From: Chionoecetes opilio
Lineage: Eukaryota > Arthropoda > Malacostraca > Decapoda > Majidae
Reading direction: 5' to 3'
Assembly (NCBI GenBank): GCA_016584305.1
Contig: JACEEZ010019858.1
Span: 616,001 to 680,000, forward strand
Length of the DNA stretch: 64,000 nt
Positions 1 to 9,731 of the stretch are shown here, piece after piece. Numbering within the stretch: position 1 is the stretch's first letter; every line of letters begins with the position of its first letter. The translations under genes and the position numbers were made by a program. Under the pieces are notes generated by a model that saw only the letters and a list, made by a program, of their open reading frames with translations, was not told the DNA's origin and did not search any database.

Positions 1-166
1 ATATTTAAAGTATATACTGGCAGGAAATTTTCTCTGAGACAGATCTCGTTAAAAGTGATAGCTAGTTCAGCGTTTATTATCTTTTTCAAGATATTTTCTC
101 TTTGTCTTAAGAGTGTCTTATTCTCTTTAGTGATCAAATTTATGAATTCGTCGTAGCTTGTCATTT

Positions 167-208
167 TGCTGTATCGCGATTTCGGGTCATAAGCCCTTCT
201 TCAGCAGC
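167..208 (-). ncRNA. Hammerhead-like ribozyme motif (Penelope-associated)
   Basis: Read on the minus strand, GCTG is followed by the core CTGAAGA, a short stem II opening GGG and closing CCC, then GAAA, a short self-complementary stem III (ATCGCGAT), A, and CAGC that pairs back with GCTG. This is the order of a type-I hammerhead with a tiny stem III, the form known from Penelope-like elements. One extra A lies between the core and stem II, as in the other copies here. Cleavage has not been tested. Confidence 0.5.
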
Positions 209-278
209 GGTTAGAGATGTTATCTCCTCAGATGTAGAGGTGAGCATGATTTAGGTGCAGCGTGAGGCTCTACTTAAA

Positions 279-509
279 TTAAAGAAGTCTTGCGGCTGCG
301 CGTATGAGTGGGCGACGCTGATTGGTTGCTGACTTCTGCTCCTCCTTGCTTTGTGTCTCTGCGGGTTGGCTGTCATTACCCTTTATTCGTTTCATGCTTG
401 GGAGAGCTTGTAGGTCGTGTGCTTGTACGTTAAGCTTGGGATTGATATATTTTATGTACAGTGCTTCTAGAATTGGAAGTCGCCGTACATCTGCGCACAT
501 GTCGACCAA
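279..509 (-). pseudogene. GIY-YIG endonuclease C-terminal fragment (Penelope-like)
   Basis: A 76-codon open stretch encodes CADVRRLPILEALYIK followed by INPKLNVQ, the conserved 'EALxIKxxNPxLN' end of GIY-YIG domains in Penelope-like elements. The residues that cleave DNA lie upstream in such proteins and are not seen here. Farther upstream on the minus strand, frame-disrupted sequence to about 700 probably continues the same domain. The other copy (6019-6345) has the same motif but is frameshifted around it. Not expected to be functional. Confidence 0.5.
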
Positions 510-733
510 TTCTTTATTTTCTTCTAAAAATTTCTTTGATGATGATGCCGTGTTTTTCTAGTAGGTGACTTTTTGGGGTTCCGGAAGTTAAGTGGCAAGT
601 AAGACGTCGAGACGTCGTTTTTTGTCTGATGATGGCAAACCATCGAATAAGGCGAGCACCAATCACTACAGGGAGTAGCGAGGCCGATCCTTTGATATAA
701 TATATGCATCGATACTGAAATATTTTACAAGCA

Positions 734-734
<1 letters not shown>

Positions 735-797
<63 letters not shown>
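735..797. repeat. (GA)n microsatellite
   Basis: Nearly pure GA repeat of about 60 bp ending in GATAAGATAAGATA, adjacent to the 3' tail of the SINE. Confidence 0.95.
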
Positions 798-799
<2 letters not shown>

Positions 800-968
800 G
801 ATAAGATACTTTGATCCTATCTAGACACTTTGCAAGTACCAACTACAAGGTTTTTGAGTATACAAAGCGCCACCACGTCAGGACGAACTTGGTGGACTCG
901 AACCGCTGACCGAATGCAGGGACTCTGCACGCGAATCCGTGACTCTACCAACCGCGCCACCCTGGCGG

Positions 969-970
<2 letters not shown>
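798..970 (-). mobile_element. tRNA-derived SINE
   Basis: On the minus strand there is a tRNA-like head with an A-box-like stretch (GCGCGGTTGGTAGAG, about 945-960) and a perfect B box GGTTCGAGTCC at 894-904. A tRNA-unrelated body and a tail of TATCTTATC units and CT repeat at the low-coordinate end follow. The spacing of the boxes matches an internal RNA polymerase III promoter. The anticodon arm does not fold cleanly enough to call a functional tRNA. Confidence 0.65.

Positions 971-1025
<55 letters not shown>
971..1025. repeat. (GA)n microsatellite
   Basis: Pure GA dinucleotide run directly 5' of the SINE head. With the GA run on the other side, the SINE sits between two GA tracts. Confidence 0.95.
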
Positions 1026-1026
<1 letters not shown>

Positions 1027-1556
1027 TTTCACCAGTATACGTACATGATAAACATTTTCAAAACTAACTTCATCATCATTTTCTACCAACACATTATTGT
1101 ATGATAGTTGCGTGAAAGAGAAGAGGGAATTCGCTTGTTTCCTTATTCCAGCTTGTTTCACGAGAGAGTGCTGTCCCCTAGTAAATCAACTATAACTTTA
1201 GTAGCTGCCCCTCCTAGTATGATTCGGCGTAAATGAGAAGCAACCTCTGGTATCAGGGTAGCCAGGTGCGGGAGTAGCAGATCGGCATCCAGCACTTCAC
1301 ATCTCCGCCATTGCTTCGAGCACCCACGCCGGATATACTGTACGTACCCGCACGCACAACACTGTATATATCGCACTGCATTCGACAAAACATGGGAAAA
1401 GGACTTTAGTATTTCCCTTGGCCTAAAGTCCAGAATACAAACCAATCATGACGGAGTGAGTAGGATACGAGTGCCTAACCCATGTATCGTAGTGAAGTGC
1501 GTGCGCAAGATTAGTGCAGAGTGGCGCGTGAGTGTTTTCTCTTCCACTTCGCCAGG
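1026..1556. other. Unassigned sequence, probably Gypsy leader at its end
   Basis: No recognisable gene or repeat up to about 1445. From about 1450 to the ATG at 1557 the sequence may be the untranslated leader of the Gypsy gag that follows. No LTR was recognised. Confidence 0.3.
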
Positions 1557-2005
1557 ATGGAGGAACAACTGGAAAAGTTGGCTACTATCCACTCGTCTCA
1601 GATGGAGTTAAGTCGCATTCGTACAGGAGCAGCAAGAAAGGCGTGAGGAAATCCGTCAGCAGGAGTTAGTCTCTGCTGACGACCATTGCCACTCCCCGTG
1701 AGGTTTGTGGGGCCACAGTGGGTGATGGAGGTGCTCATGGTGCTCCGGCAATGGTTCAGTACCATAAACTAAACTCCACAACTGTGTCGTAACTGCTCCT
1801 TACCTCACGTCGTCAGCGTCACTTAAGGAGTTTGACGCATGATGGCATAGGTTTGAGGGTTACGCCTGCCTTTCCTGTATAGTTGCCCTAAAACCCTCAG
1901 AGCAGCAGATGGCCCTGCGGTTGTTCGTGGACGAGTATTGACACGTACGCTGAGGTATGGCCTGGATTTAGCAGAGGACGCAGATCTGACGACAGTTATC
2001 GATGA
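1557..2005 (+). pseudogene. Gypsy-like gag, N-terminal part (frameshifted)
   Basis: An ATG at 1557 opens MEEQLEKLATIHSSQMEL. The reading then slips through several frames, including blocks reading EEIRQQELVSLLTTIATP and LRYGLDLAEDADLTTVID. This resembles the Gag of arthropod Gypsy-type retrotransposons: a charged coiled-coil start followed by the capsid-like region. At 2005 the frame is cut by a Helitron-like insertion and resumes at 2832. At least three frameshifts or stops make it a relic. Confidence 0.6.
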
Positions 2006-2831
2006 CTAGCCGCAAAGCCGCCCTCCGGGCGGACTTTTTGGCTAGCTCCTGCGGAGGGCTATTGGTGGGCCTTTGGCCCACCACCTGTGTTTGGTGGGCC
2101 TTCGGCCCACCAAACATGGACTCTCCAGATAGCCCCTTTTAACTTTCCTGAAATCATGGATGTAGAAATTTATGTATTCCCCCCACCCATTCACTCACCC
2201 ATTACCCATCACCCCCCACCCATTCACTCACCCATTACTCATCACCTCCCCACCCATTCACTCACCCATTACCCATCACCCCCCACCCATTTACTCACCC
2301 ATTACCCATCACCCCCCACCCATTCACTCACCCATTACCCATCACCACACCCATTCACTCACCCATTACCCATCACCCCCCACCCATTCACTCACCCATT
2401 ACCCATCACCCCCCACCCCTTCACTCACCCATTACCCATCACCACACACCCATTCACTCACCCATTACCCATCACCCACCCCCCACCTATCCCTCACCCC
2501 ACACCCATCACCCCCCACCCATCACTCACCCATCACCCCACACCCATTACCCATCACCCCACCCATTCACTCACCCATTACCCATCACCCTACATCAAGG
2601 CTTCCTCAATTCTCGCAACCCACTTTTGTTTTCACAATTCTCGCTAATAGGCTGCTAAAAAAAAAAAAAAAAAAAGTGATCGGATCATCTCATAAGTGAG
2701 CTTATGACCTTCCCCTGGTCAACCTGATTCCAAAAATGTGCCATATGAGGTGTTTGCGCCACGGGGGGCGGAACCTATACCACACACACACAGACAGACA
2801 GACACACTTTCGCTTATATTATTATAGAAGA
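2006..2831 (-). mobile_element. Non-autonomous Helitron-like element, family 1, copy 1
   Basis: In its own orientation (minus) the element starts TCTTCTATAATAATATAAGC, ends GCGGCTAG, and lies between A and T with no target duplication, the Helitron rule. A hairpin CCGCCC-GGA-GGGCGG sits 8 nt before the CTAG end, and a second hairpin GGTGGGCC/GGCCCACC lies further in. The interior is a tandem satellite plus an A-run. It encodes no Rep/helicase. An inverted, shorter copy is at 46829-47473. The insertion splits a Gypsy gag, and the two flanks join without loss or gain at GATGA/TATGG. Confidence 0.75.
2180..2600. repeat. 32-bp tandem satellite inside Helitron-like element
   Basis: About a dozen units of CCCATTCACTCACCCATTAC followed by CCATCACCCCCCA, period near 32 bp, with a degenerate stretch at 2475-2560. 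Long open frames here are only repeat translations. Confidence 0.95.
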
Positions 2832-3022
2832 TATGGAGGCGCACCTAAGAAGCCGACACAACATGGTGTTATACCGGCGTGAATTTTACCTGCGCAATCA
2901 AGAAAAGGGTGAAAGTTTTGATGACATTTTGTGTGCTGTAAAACAAATTGCGGCTTTTTGTTCCTTCTGTGAGACATGTATAGACAATAGACTACTTGCT
3001 TGGATTGTCGCTGGTACGTGTG
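2832..3022 (+). pseudogene. Gypsy-like gag, continuation after the insertion
   Basis: The frame beginning MEAHLRSRHNMVLYRREFY continues the gag broken at 2005 and contains ESFDDILCAVKQIAAFCSF, typical of the capsid C-terminal region of Gypsy-like Gag. It runs to about 3022 and is replaced by a minisatellite at 3028. No protease, RT or integrase follows, so the element is 3' truncated. Confidence 0.6.
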
Positions 3023-3027
3023 ATGGG

Positions 3028-3195
3028 TACCCGGACAGTTTGCCTACAGACAGTTTGCCTACGGACAATGTGCCTACGGACAATATGCCAACCGGAGAAT
3101 GTGCCTACGGACAGTTTGCCTACCGGACATTCTGCCTACCGGACATTCTGCCTACCGGACATTATGCCTACCGGACATTATGCCTAACAACGAAC
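3028..3195. repeat. 15-bp minisatellite (TGCCTACCGGACATT)
   Basis: About ten units of TGCCTAC(C)GGACA followed by GTT, ATG, TTC or TTA, 15-16 bp each. Units drift progressively from CGGACAGTT to CCGGACATTA along the array. It abuts a MULE transposase fragment and may be part of that element's terminal region. Confidence 0.9.
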
Positions 3196-3330
3196 GATGC
3201 CTAGCGAACAACTGTTTCATAAACTAGTGAGGGTATTTTTGAACAATCATTATCAACCTAAACTTCACTTCAAGCGCTTGCATTTGTTTCTCTACAAGAT
3301 GTTAGCGACACGTTTGAACAATAATTATGT

Positions 3331-3788
3331 ATGTCTGCTCTGGACGAGGAAACGGACGAGATCCTGGGAGACTTTCTAGCCTATTTCGAGGCAACGTGGA
3401 TTGGAAATGTGCAGCGAGGACGAAGAAGACGGCATGCTTTTCCGCAAGAACTTTGGAATGTCCACGAAAGAGTTTTACCAGACTTGCCTCGCACCAACAA
3501 CTCGATAGAAGGCTGGCACAGAGCCTTCAACCAACGAGTCGCCATTAAACACCCAACTCTGTGTCGACTTGTAGACCGATTGCGTAAAAAGCAGGCCGAC
3601 AACAAACTCCTAATTGATCACGCCAACGCTGGAGTTGCTTTGTCACCAGCAATAAAAAGTACGAGTATGTCAATCAACGCCTGAAGAACCTCGTTCGTTT
3701 GAGAAGTATGACACCACCCCGGTTCTTGAATATTTTCGTGGCATTGCTCACAATTTATAGAATTTCTGACCATGTCCGTCCATTCTAG
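3331..3788 (+). pseudogene. MULE-type transposase, C-terminal fragment
   Basis: The frame from 3331 encodes FPQELWNVHERVLPDLPRTN then NSIEGWHRAFNQ, the well-known C-terminal block of animal MULE (Mutator-like, often FLYWCH-linked) transposases: 'ELWNVYxxVxxxLPRTNNSVEGWH'. Near 3655 a one-base slip changes frame. The second frame reads KYEYVNQRLKNLVRL and stops at 3786-3788. The catalytic DDE portion, which precedes this block in the family, is missing. A relic of a DNA transposon. Confidence 0.65.
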
Positions 3789-3897
3789 AACGGTAAAAAA
3801 GGAAAAGGAAAACGGACTGGAACAAAGGTATACTTAATTATACTGGCTACAGGGTAAACTGAGTTATATTGCGTGGCTACTCCCCCAGGTTCCACTC

Positions 3898-4036
3898 CTC
3901 CCCCATTTTTCTTCTCTCTCTTTCTCTTTTCTCTCCATCTTTTTTTGTTTTTTTTTTTTTTTGTCTCGCTCATTTTTACTTTCTCTCTTTTTTTCTATAA
4001 TCTTTCTTTTTTCTTTTTTTTCTCTCTCTCTCTCTC

Positions 4037-4081
<45 letters not shown>

Positions 4082-4330
4082 TGTCTCTCGCTCTATCTCT
4101 TCTTTTTCTTCTCTCTTTCTTTCATATCTTTTCTTTTCTTTCTTCTATATTTTGTGTTGTCTCTCATCTCTCTCTCTCTCTCGCTCTCGCTCCCCTCCTC
4201 CCCTCTTTTCTCTCTCTCTCTCTCTGTCTCTCCACCTCTCTCTCCTACTTCTTCTTTTTCTTCTCTCTCTCTCTCCTCTCTCTCTCTCCTCTTCTCTCTC
4301 TCTCTCTCCTCTCTCTTTTATTTCTCTTGT
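3898..4330. repeat. Pyrimidine-rich (TC)n low-complexity tract
   Basis: CT-dinucleotide runs mixed with T runs. Long open frames on both strands are serine/leucine or arginine/glutamate repeat translations. Confidence 0.95.
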
Positions 4331-5086
4331 TAGGAACACTTAAACAGCACGTAGGTGCAAACTTAACTTGTGCTTGCTGCATCTCCACAACGAGGAAAGC
4401 TTGTCCACAACCTGCGCCGTAAACAGCTACGCAGACGGCTTCTCATCGGGGCGGCCAGCCTGACTCCTAGGCGGCTACTCGCGAGGCAAAATCTTGAAAC
4501 ATTTGGTCTACCTTGATATGCATCTGTTTTGTTTTTTGTGTTGCTTTGGTCCAGGACTAAAGTTGCTCCAGGAGGTCTCTTGAATAATCTTGGTTGGTAC
4601 TTGAATACAATATGGCTTCCTATTCATCACAGAACTCTCCCACTTCGGATTTTAGCTCCTTCGAAATTTAAGTACCTTGGAAGATTAGGACATGAAACAA
4701 ATAAAAGGAAGTGTGTTAGGTTTTGGCAGGAGAAGCACATAATGTAAATACCCGGGTGAACATTATAGGAACATGAAATATTAGTACACTATTTCTGTGG
4801 CTTGGAGGTCTTCTCGATATTATAATAATCCATATGTTACTTGTTATGGAAAATGAGAGGCTTAAATAAGTTGAATGAAATGAGTTTGGTGATGAAGCAC
4901 ATTTGGGGAAACTGGCGTGAACATCAAAGACACGAAATAAGAGCTCGATGTTATTCTGTGTTTTGGGAGGCTCTCAGTCGACAATTAAATTATATAAAGG
5001 TGACTTTTTATGGGTGATGACGGCTTTAAGTAACGTGAATGAAGTGAGTTAGGTTCGTAAGGAGAAACAGACATTATGAACACGAT
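4331..5086. other. No recognisable feature
   Basis: AT-rich unique-looking sequence. The only open frame (4529-4747) has no recognisable domain. Confidence 0.4.
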
Positions 5087-5779
5087 AACTGGAACTGTCG
5101 CCGCCGTAGGCGAGTGTTCCATTTTTTTGTATTTGGTACTTTCAACCAGTAATTGAGTAAGAGGTTAAAAGTATTATTTTCCAATGTATTTAATGCGTTT
5201 AATATGATGGTTGCACTCAAATCGTCGAAATGCATCATATATTGCATTTATCACCGCCTTTATCCGTGCTTAGGTTAGGCTTCTCAGCCAAACGCCCATG
5301 TTAGGTTAGTGAACTACTGGAGGTCTGGGCGCCCACAGTTATGTCAGCTAACATAACCAATGTCCATGTATTGTATTAAATTACAGTTTTACCGTTGAAG
5401 TTTTTCGAGGAATAGGTAAATAATTCCCGTACACTGTATCGGTTATATATTTCTATGTATTTTTCGGGCGTTATGTTATCCCATAGAGTGTTTCACCGGA
5501 TAAATCTTACGTCATCCACATAATATATATCAGTACAGAACTAGTTACCATTTTCCCACCCAAAACCCTGCGTTCCCGATGTGTCCCCAGGTTGTTATGG
5601 AGGGGGATAACTGCAAAATTAGCATCTCGACGCTTTTTATGTGACCCATTAGTCTAAACACATCCATAATGCATGGAAAAGAGTATTTTTGACGTCATAC
5701 TCAATTACTGGTTGAAAGTACAAATTTACCGATTTTTCACGTCCGCGGACAGTTCCTATTTTAGGCGACAGTTCCAGTT
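5087..5779. mobile_element. TIR-bearing non-autonomous DNA element (MITE-like)
   Basis: The left end begins AACTGGAACTGTCGCC and the right end is its inverse. About 50-60 bp in, both arms share an exact inverted 24-mer (5136-5159 and 5698-5721; core CTTTCAACCAGTAATTGAG). The interior has no coding potential and includes GGTTAGG-like motifs. Flanking target duplications are not clear. Similar end sequence (GGCGAGTGTTCCTATTTTAC) recurs near 44635. Confidence 0.6.
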
Positions 5780-5896
5780 CTTGATTTCGATATTACAGGA
5801 CCAATATTTACTTGGCATTTTTACCCGTGGTTCTGCATTTAACGATTAAAATACATCAATAGCTTGCAATGCTTAGTAAGGTTAGGTTAGTGACAA

Positions 5897-5904
<8 letters not shown>

Positions 5905-5927
<23 letters not shown>

Positions 5928-5935
5928 CTATATAT

Positions 5936-6008
<73 letters not shown>
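5905..6008. repeat. (TA)n microsatellite
   Basis: About 100 bp of nearly pure TA repeat immediately 5' of the second Penelope-like end. Another TA run follows that element. Confidence 0.95.
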
Positions 6009-6009
<1 letters not shown>

Positions 6010-6011
<2 letters not shown>

Positions 6012-6650
6012 GTCTTACTTGCCACCTAACTTCCGGAGCCCCAAAAAGTCACCTATTAGAACAACATGGCATCATCATAACAAGAAAATTTCTAGAAGGA
6101 AAATACAGAATTGGGTGACATGTGTGCAGATGTGCGGCGACTTTCCCATCCTAGAAGCGCTGTACATAAAAGAGATCAATCCCAACTTAACGTACAGGCA
6201 AACGACCTACAAGCTCTACCCACATGAAAGAACAAAAGCAAATAACAGCCTACTCACAGAAAAGCCAAGCGAAGACCAAACAACCAATCAGCGTCACCCA
6301 CTCAAGAAGACGAGAAAGCAAAAGCTATCTACCAATCACCGGTGACGCTAATAGGCTGCGTGGCAGGCAGACCGGCTATAAATAGCGCTTCACCTCGCAT
6401 CTTAATCATGCTCACCTCAACTCCTGAGGAGGAAAACATCTTCCACATGCTGCTGAAGAAGGGTTCTTAGACCCGAAATCGCGATACAGCAAACATGACA
6501 AGCTACGGCGAAGTCATAAAAGTGATTACAAAAGAGAATAAGACACTCTTAAGACAAAGAGAAATATCTTTAAGAAGATAATAAACGCTGAACTAGCTAT
6601 CACTTTTAACGAGATCTGTCTCAGAGAAAATCTCCTGCCTGTATATACTC
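6010..6650 (+). mobile_element. Penelope-like element 3' end, copy 2 (5' truncated)
   Basis: Plus-strand copy of the repeat at 1-710, starting GACGTCTTACTTGCCAC and ending CTGCCTGTATATACTCTAC. It contains the GIY-YIG-like motif ILEALYIKEINPNL (within 6019-6345) and the hammerhead-like motif at 6448-6491. Frameshifts separate MCADVRRL from the rest of the motif. It lies between two TA microsatellites, as if inserted into one. Confidence 0.6.
6448..6491 (+). ncRNA. Hammerhead-like ribozyme motif (Penelope-associated)
   Basis: TGCTG (6448-6452) pairs with CAGCA (6487-6491) as stem I. The core CTGAAGA is at 6453-6459. Stem II is GGGT/ACCC with a TCTTAG loop. GAAA is at 6475-6478. ATCGCGAT forms a minimal stem III, and predicted cleavage is after A6486. 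A single extra A separates the core from stem II. It differs from copy 1 in the stem II loop but keeps every core position. Confidence 0.55.
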
Positions 6651-6653
6651 TAC

Positions 6654-6654
<1 letters not shown>

Positions 6655-6692
<38 letters not shown>

Positions 6693-6703
6693 TATACTGA
6701 AAT

Positions 6704-6735
<32 letters not shown>

Positions 6736-6860
6736 ATAATATATATATATATAATATATATATAATGTGTGTATATATATATATAGATATATAGATAGAT
6801 AGATAGAATAGATAGATAGTTAAAGAGAAAGATATAATATATATATATATACTATATAAT
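6655..6860. repeat. (TA)n and (GATA)n microsatellite block
   Basis: TA runs broken by AATATA, then GATAGATAGATAGA near 6785-6820, then TA again. Confidence 0.9.
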
Positions 6861-7599
6861 ATATATACTCTACTGGGGTTCTACGGAGGAATACAGCTCG
6901 CGTTTTCGCGTTGAATAGAAAAGTGGGTGAAATAAGATGATATAGAAGAAGTAGTGAAGAAAATAAATAAAGTAGACGTAGAAAGTGAGTGGGATTGACC
7001 ACGCTGATAATTATTGAAATGTATTATTGTTTATTGCAATATTCCATTATGAGCCAAGAGATAACCGGCTGGTAATGAAATCGACAAAAAATATTCCCCA
7101 AAGATAAGCCCTAAAAATAAAACCTAAACCCCTTCAAAAATTAAATAAAACTTGATTATAAACTTAAATAAAAAACAGCCCATTAAAAGTGAATACCCCA
7201 TAACGACAAGTTGTGGCACATCAGGTAAAAACAAAGAACACAAAATTCAAAAGCAATAGCTTACAATTATCTAATAGAAGAAACCATAAGAATTAGTACT
7301 ACGTACCTATAAAACCTGAATGAAAATAGAAAACGGCCCAAAAGGAATTAATACCCTATGGCAGCACGAAGGGGAACATTAACAGAACAAAAAAAAAAAA
7401 GAAATAATTGACATAGAATAAAAAACTATTATTAAAAAACCCATGAAAACCTAAATAATAAAAAAGCCCTTCAAGAATTAATACCCAGTAACAACATGTA
7501 ATGGAATATATAAAAAAACCAAAGGAACAAAAAAGTTGCCAAACATGGTGAAGAGATAACTAAAGCAGATTTTTTGAATGAAATTATCTGAATTAGCAG
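6861..7599. other. AT-rich, A-run-rich sequence without recognisable gene
   Basis: Repeated AAAACC/AAAAACCC-type motifs and no sustained open frame. It may be decayed 3' untranslated sequence of the neighbouring LINE, but nothing specific supports this. Confidence 0.3.
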
Positions 7600-7946
7600 G
7601 GGGACCAAATGTCGCTCTGTCTCTACTGAGTATTTTATAGATTTACATTTTAGTGTCTGTGAAGTGGTTTATTTTATTAACTGGTATATACAGGATTTGG
7701 AGGAGGGGCTTCTAGTATCTTTTCTGACTTAGGGAACCATGCATGTGAATTTGCGTTGCCATCATGTAGGTTTTGGTATGTTTCTTCATGTGTAGTTTCA
7801 ATGGTTTCCCAGATTTGTATTGCTTTTTCGTGGAGTGATATTAACAGGCTAACTGATAGCTATTTCGTGCATATCTTGTATTTGAAGTCTCCTGTTGTCG
7901 TTAAAGAATACAAGTCTCATAGCTTTGTTCAGTACCCATTGCATGT

Positions 7947-8732
7947 TCATTTTTGTGCCTTTGTTGCACAGCAGAGTGGAGCTGCAGGATATTCGAATGT
8001 GGGTATGATTAGCGTCTTTACTACTGTTGTTTTAAATTTTAGATTGAGATTGTAATATTGGTATAAATTTGAGAGAGTATCTTTTGATGTGTTTATCCTG
8101 TCAGCTATATGTCCTAATATACCTGTGCATGTAATTTTAAGTCCTAGCATTATCCCTTTCTTGCTATTTTGTATAATATTCCAATTGATATGAATTTCCT
8201 TTGTTTTGTATTGTGCAATTGAAATTACCTTGAATTTATCTTCACAGGTTTCTATTTTCCACATTTTGTCGTACCTATTGATCCCATGTATTTCCCTTCC
8301 AGCTTTTATTTTCAGCATGGATTTAGATTTGCTCTCTGTGGTGATTATTTGAGTTATGTCATCTGCGTACATAATATCACTACACCCTGGTCCGGCATTT
8401 GGAAGGTCATTGGTATAAAGCATGTGCAAGGTTGGAGACAAGGCACTTCCTTGTGGTACACCGATTAATAAATTAATCTCTACTCTTTTCAGTACCGATG
8501 GTGATCTTAACCGTGGGATTTTCGATGAAGCCGCAGAGTATCTTCTCCAGCAATGAAGGTAAGTTAAATCTAGTTGTAGTATTTTAGATTTAAGTCCGTT
8601 GTACCATACTTTATCAAACGAGTTAGGCTTATCTCGTAGGACCAGAAGGCATTTTTTTTTTTTATTACTCAATGACAATGCCATTTTTTCGTATGTTATA
8701 GCAATTGCTGAACTGGTCCCTCTATTTTTCAT
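7947..8732 (-). pseudogene. Reverse transcriptase domain of LINE Y
   Basis: A 261-codon open stretch with RT motifs in order: the palm A region (SFDKVWYNGLKSKILQLDL), motif B GVPQGSALSPTL, and catalytic YADD at residues 122-125, followed by the thumb. The sequence matches the RT of LINE X along its length but lacks the fingers, which lie upstream in other frames. The family copies its RNA at nicked chromosomal DNA. This copy has lost frame on both sides and cannot make a full ORF2. Confidence 0.75.
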
Positions 8733-9731
8733 AAAGCCAAACTATCTAACCATGATTATGTTGTTATCATTTAGGAAAATGTTTAATCTTGTGTTAATAA
8801 TCTTTTCACAAAAAAATGTCCAGGCACTTCAGGTAAGGATATCGGCCTATAGCTTATTGGATCATGCGGGGACTTGTTTCCCTTATGATTTTTTTTATGT
8901 CAGCTGTTTTAAAACTAGAAGGAAAAGGCCTGAAGAGAGACGTGCATTGTAGATATTCGTTAAGCTAGTAATAACTCTAGGTGTACAGCTTTCATAAAAC
9001 ATTTTTGATATTCTAGAATCTAGAATACCCTGGGGCTTTATTCCTAAATGTTCGTATGTCTTTTAACGTCATGTTACCTCTATTGCTCTTAAAATGTGGT
9101 TGTTATTGTTCAATCTGGATGAATCCACTGATTCGTGTGATGATGTTCTATTGCAGTTAATGTTTATGTATGTGTCAATGTGATATGAGTGAGCTGTGTC
9201 AAAAAGTCTGTTTTCCTCCTCCGCTATCATGAAAACATCTTTCCGTATTTCTTCTAATACATTGCCTTTTTCCTTGTTTGTATGGTGGTTTTGGCCGTTT
9301 TTGTCAATTAAGTAAGCTGATTGGAATATGTTCTTGCCTCTTGATTAATTAATCTTATTCCAAAACGCCTTTGTATCCTTACATACCATCACTATTTCTC
9401 CAACTTTATCCTCCCAATCCTAATTGAAAGCATCCCTACACTTTTGTCCTAGGATTTCACGTAGTCTTACACATTCTCTGTAGTGTTCTATATTCCATCC
9501 ACTTGTGATTGCTGTATTTTTCAGTGTGTTATAGTACAATTAAATTTGTTTTATTTCAGGATTGGGCTTTAACTGGGTATTTTTATAGCCTGTGTCTTCG
9601 GTATTGCCTTCTCCATTGCCTCTCTAACTGCTTTCATCCATTTGTTTGTTTCTACCTCTAGTTCACCTACCGTCATTATTGTTAATATCATCACCTGTCA
9701 TATTTATATATAAATTATTCCTGGAAATATC

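Larger units (their letters stand above)
1..710 (-). mobile_element. Penelope-like element 3' end, copy 1 (5' truncated)
   Basis: The minus strand carries the tail of a GIY-YIG-like endonuclease reading frame (roughly 509 to 279) with the signature ILEALYIKYINPKLN, which resembles the C-terminal block of the endonuclease of EN+ Penelope-like elements. It is followed by about 280 bp of 3' sequence with a hammerhead-like motif. The whole block recurs on the plus strand at 6010-6650 with many substitutions, so it is a dispersed repeat. The reverse transcriptase is absent. The high-coordinate end abuts a GA microsatellite. The element class is inferred from the motif and the hammerhead. Confidence 0.6.

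Noticed and set aside
894..960. Functional tRNA gene
   Set aside because: A and B boxes are good but the acceptor and anticodon arms do not pair, and a SINE body and tail follow.
2180..2600. CRISPR-like regular repeats
   Set aside because: Units are contiguous with no unique spacers, and the sequence is eukaryotic.
2087..2699. Overlapping 175-186-codon open frames rich in H, P, T and S
   Set aside because: They are translations of the 32-bp satellite in two frames and have no start context or domain.
3873..4422. Ser/Leu-rich 150-codon frames
   Set aside because: Products of the TC-rich tract; open in several frames on both strands.
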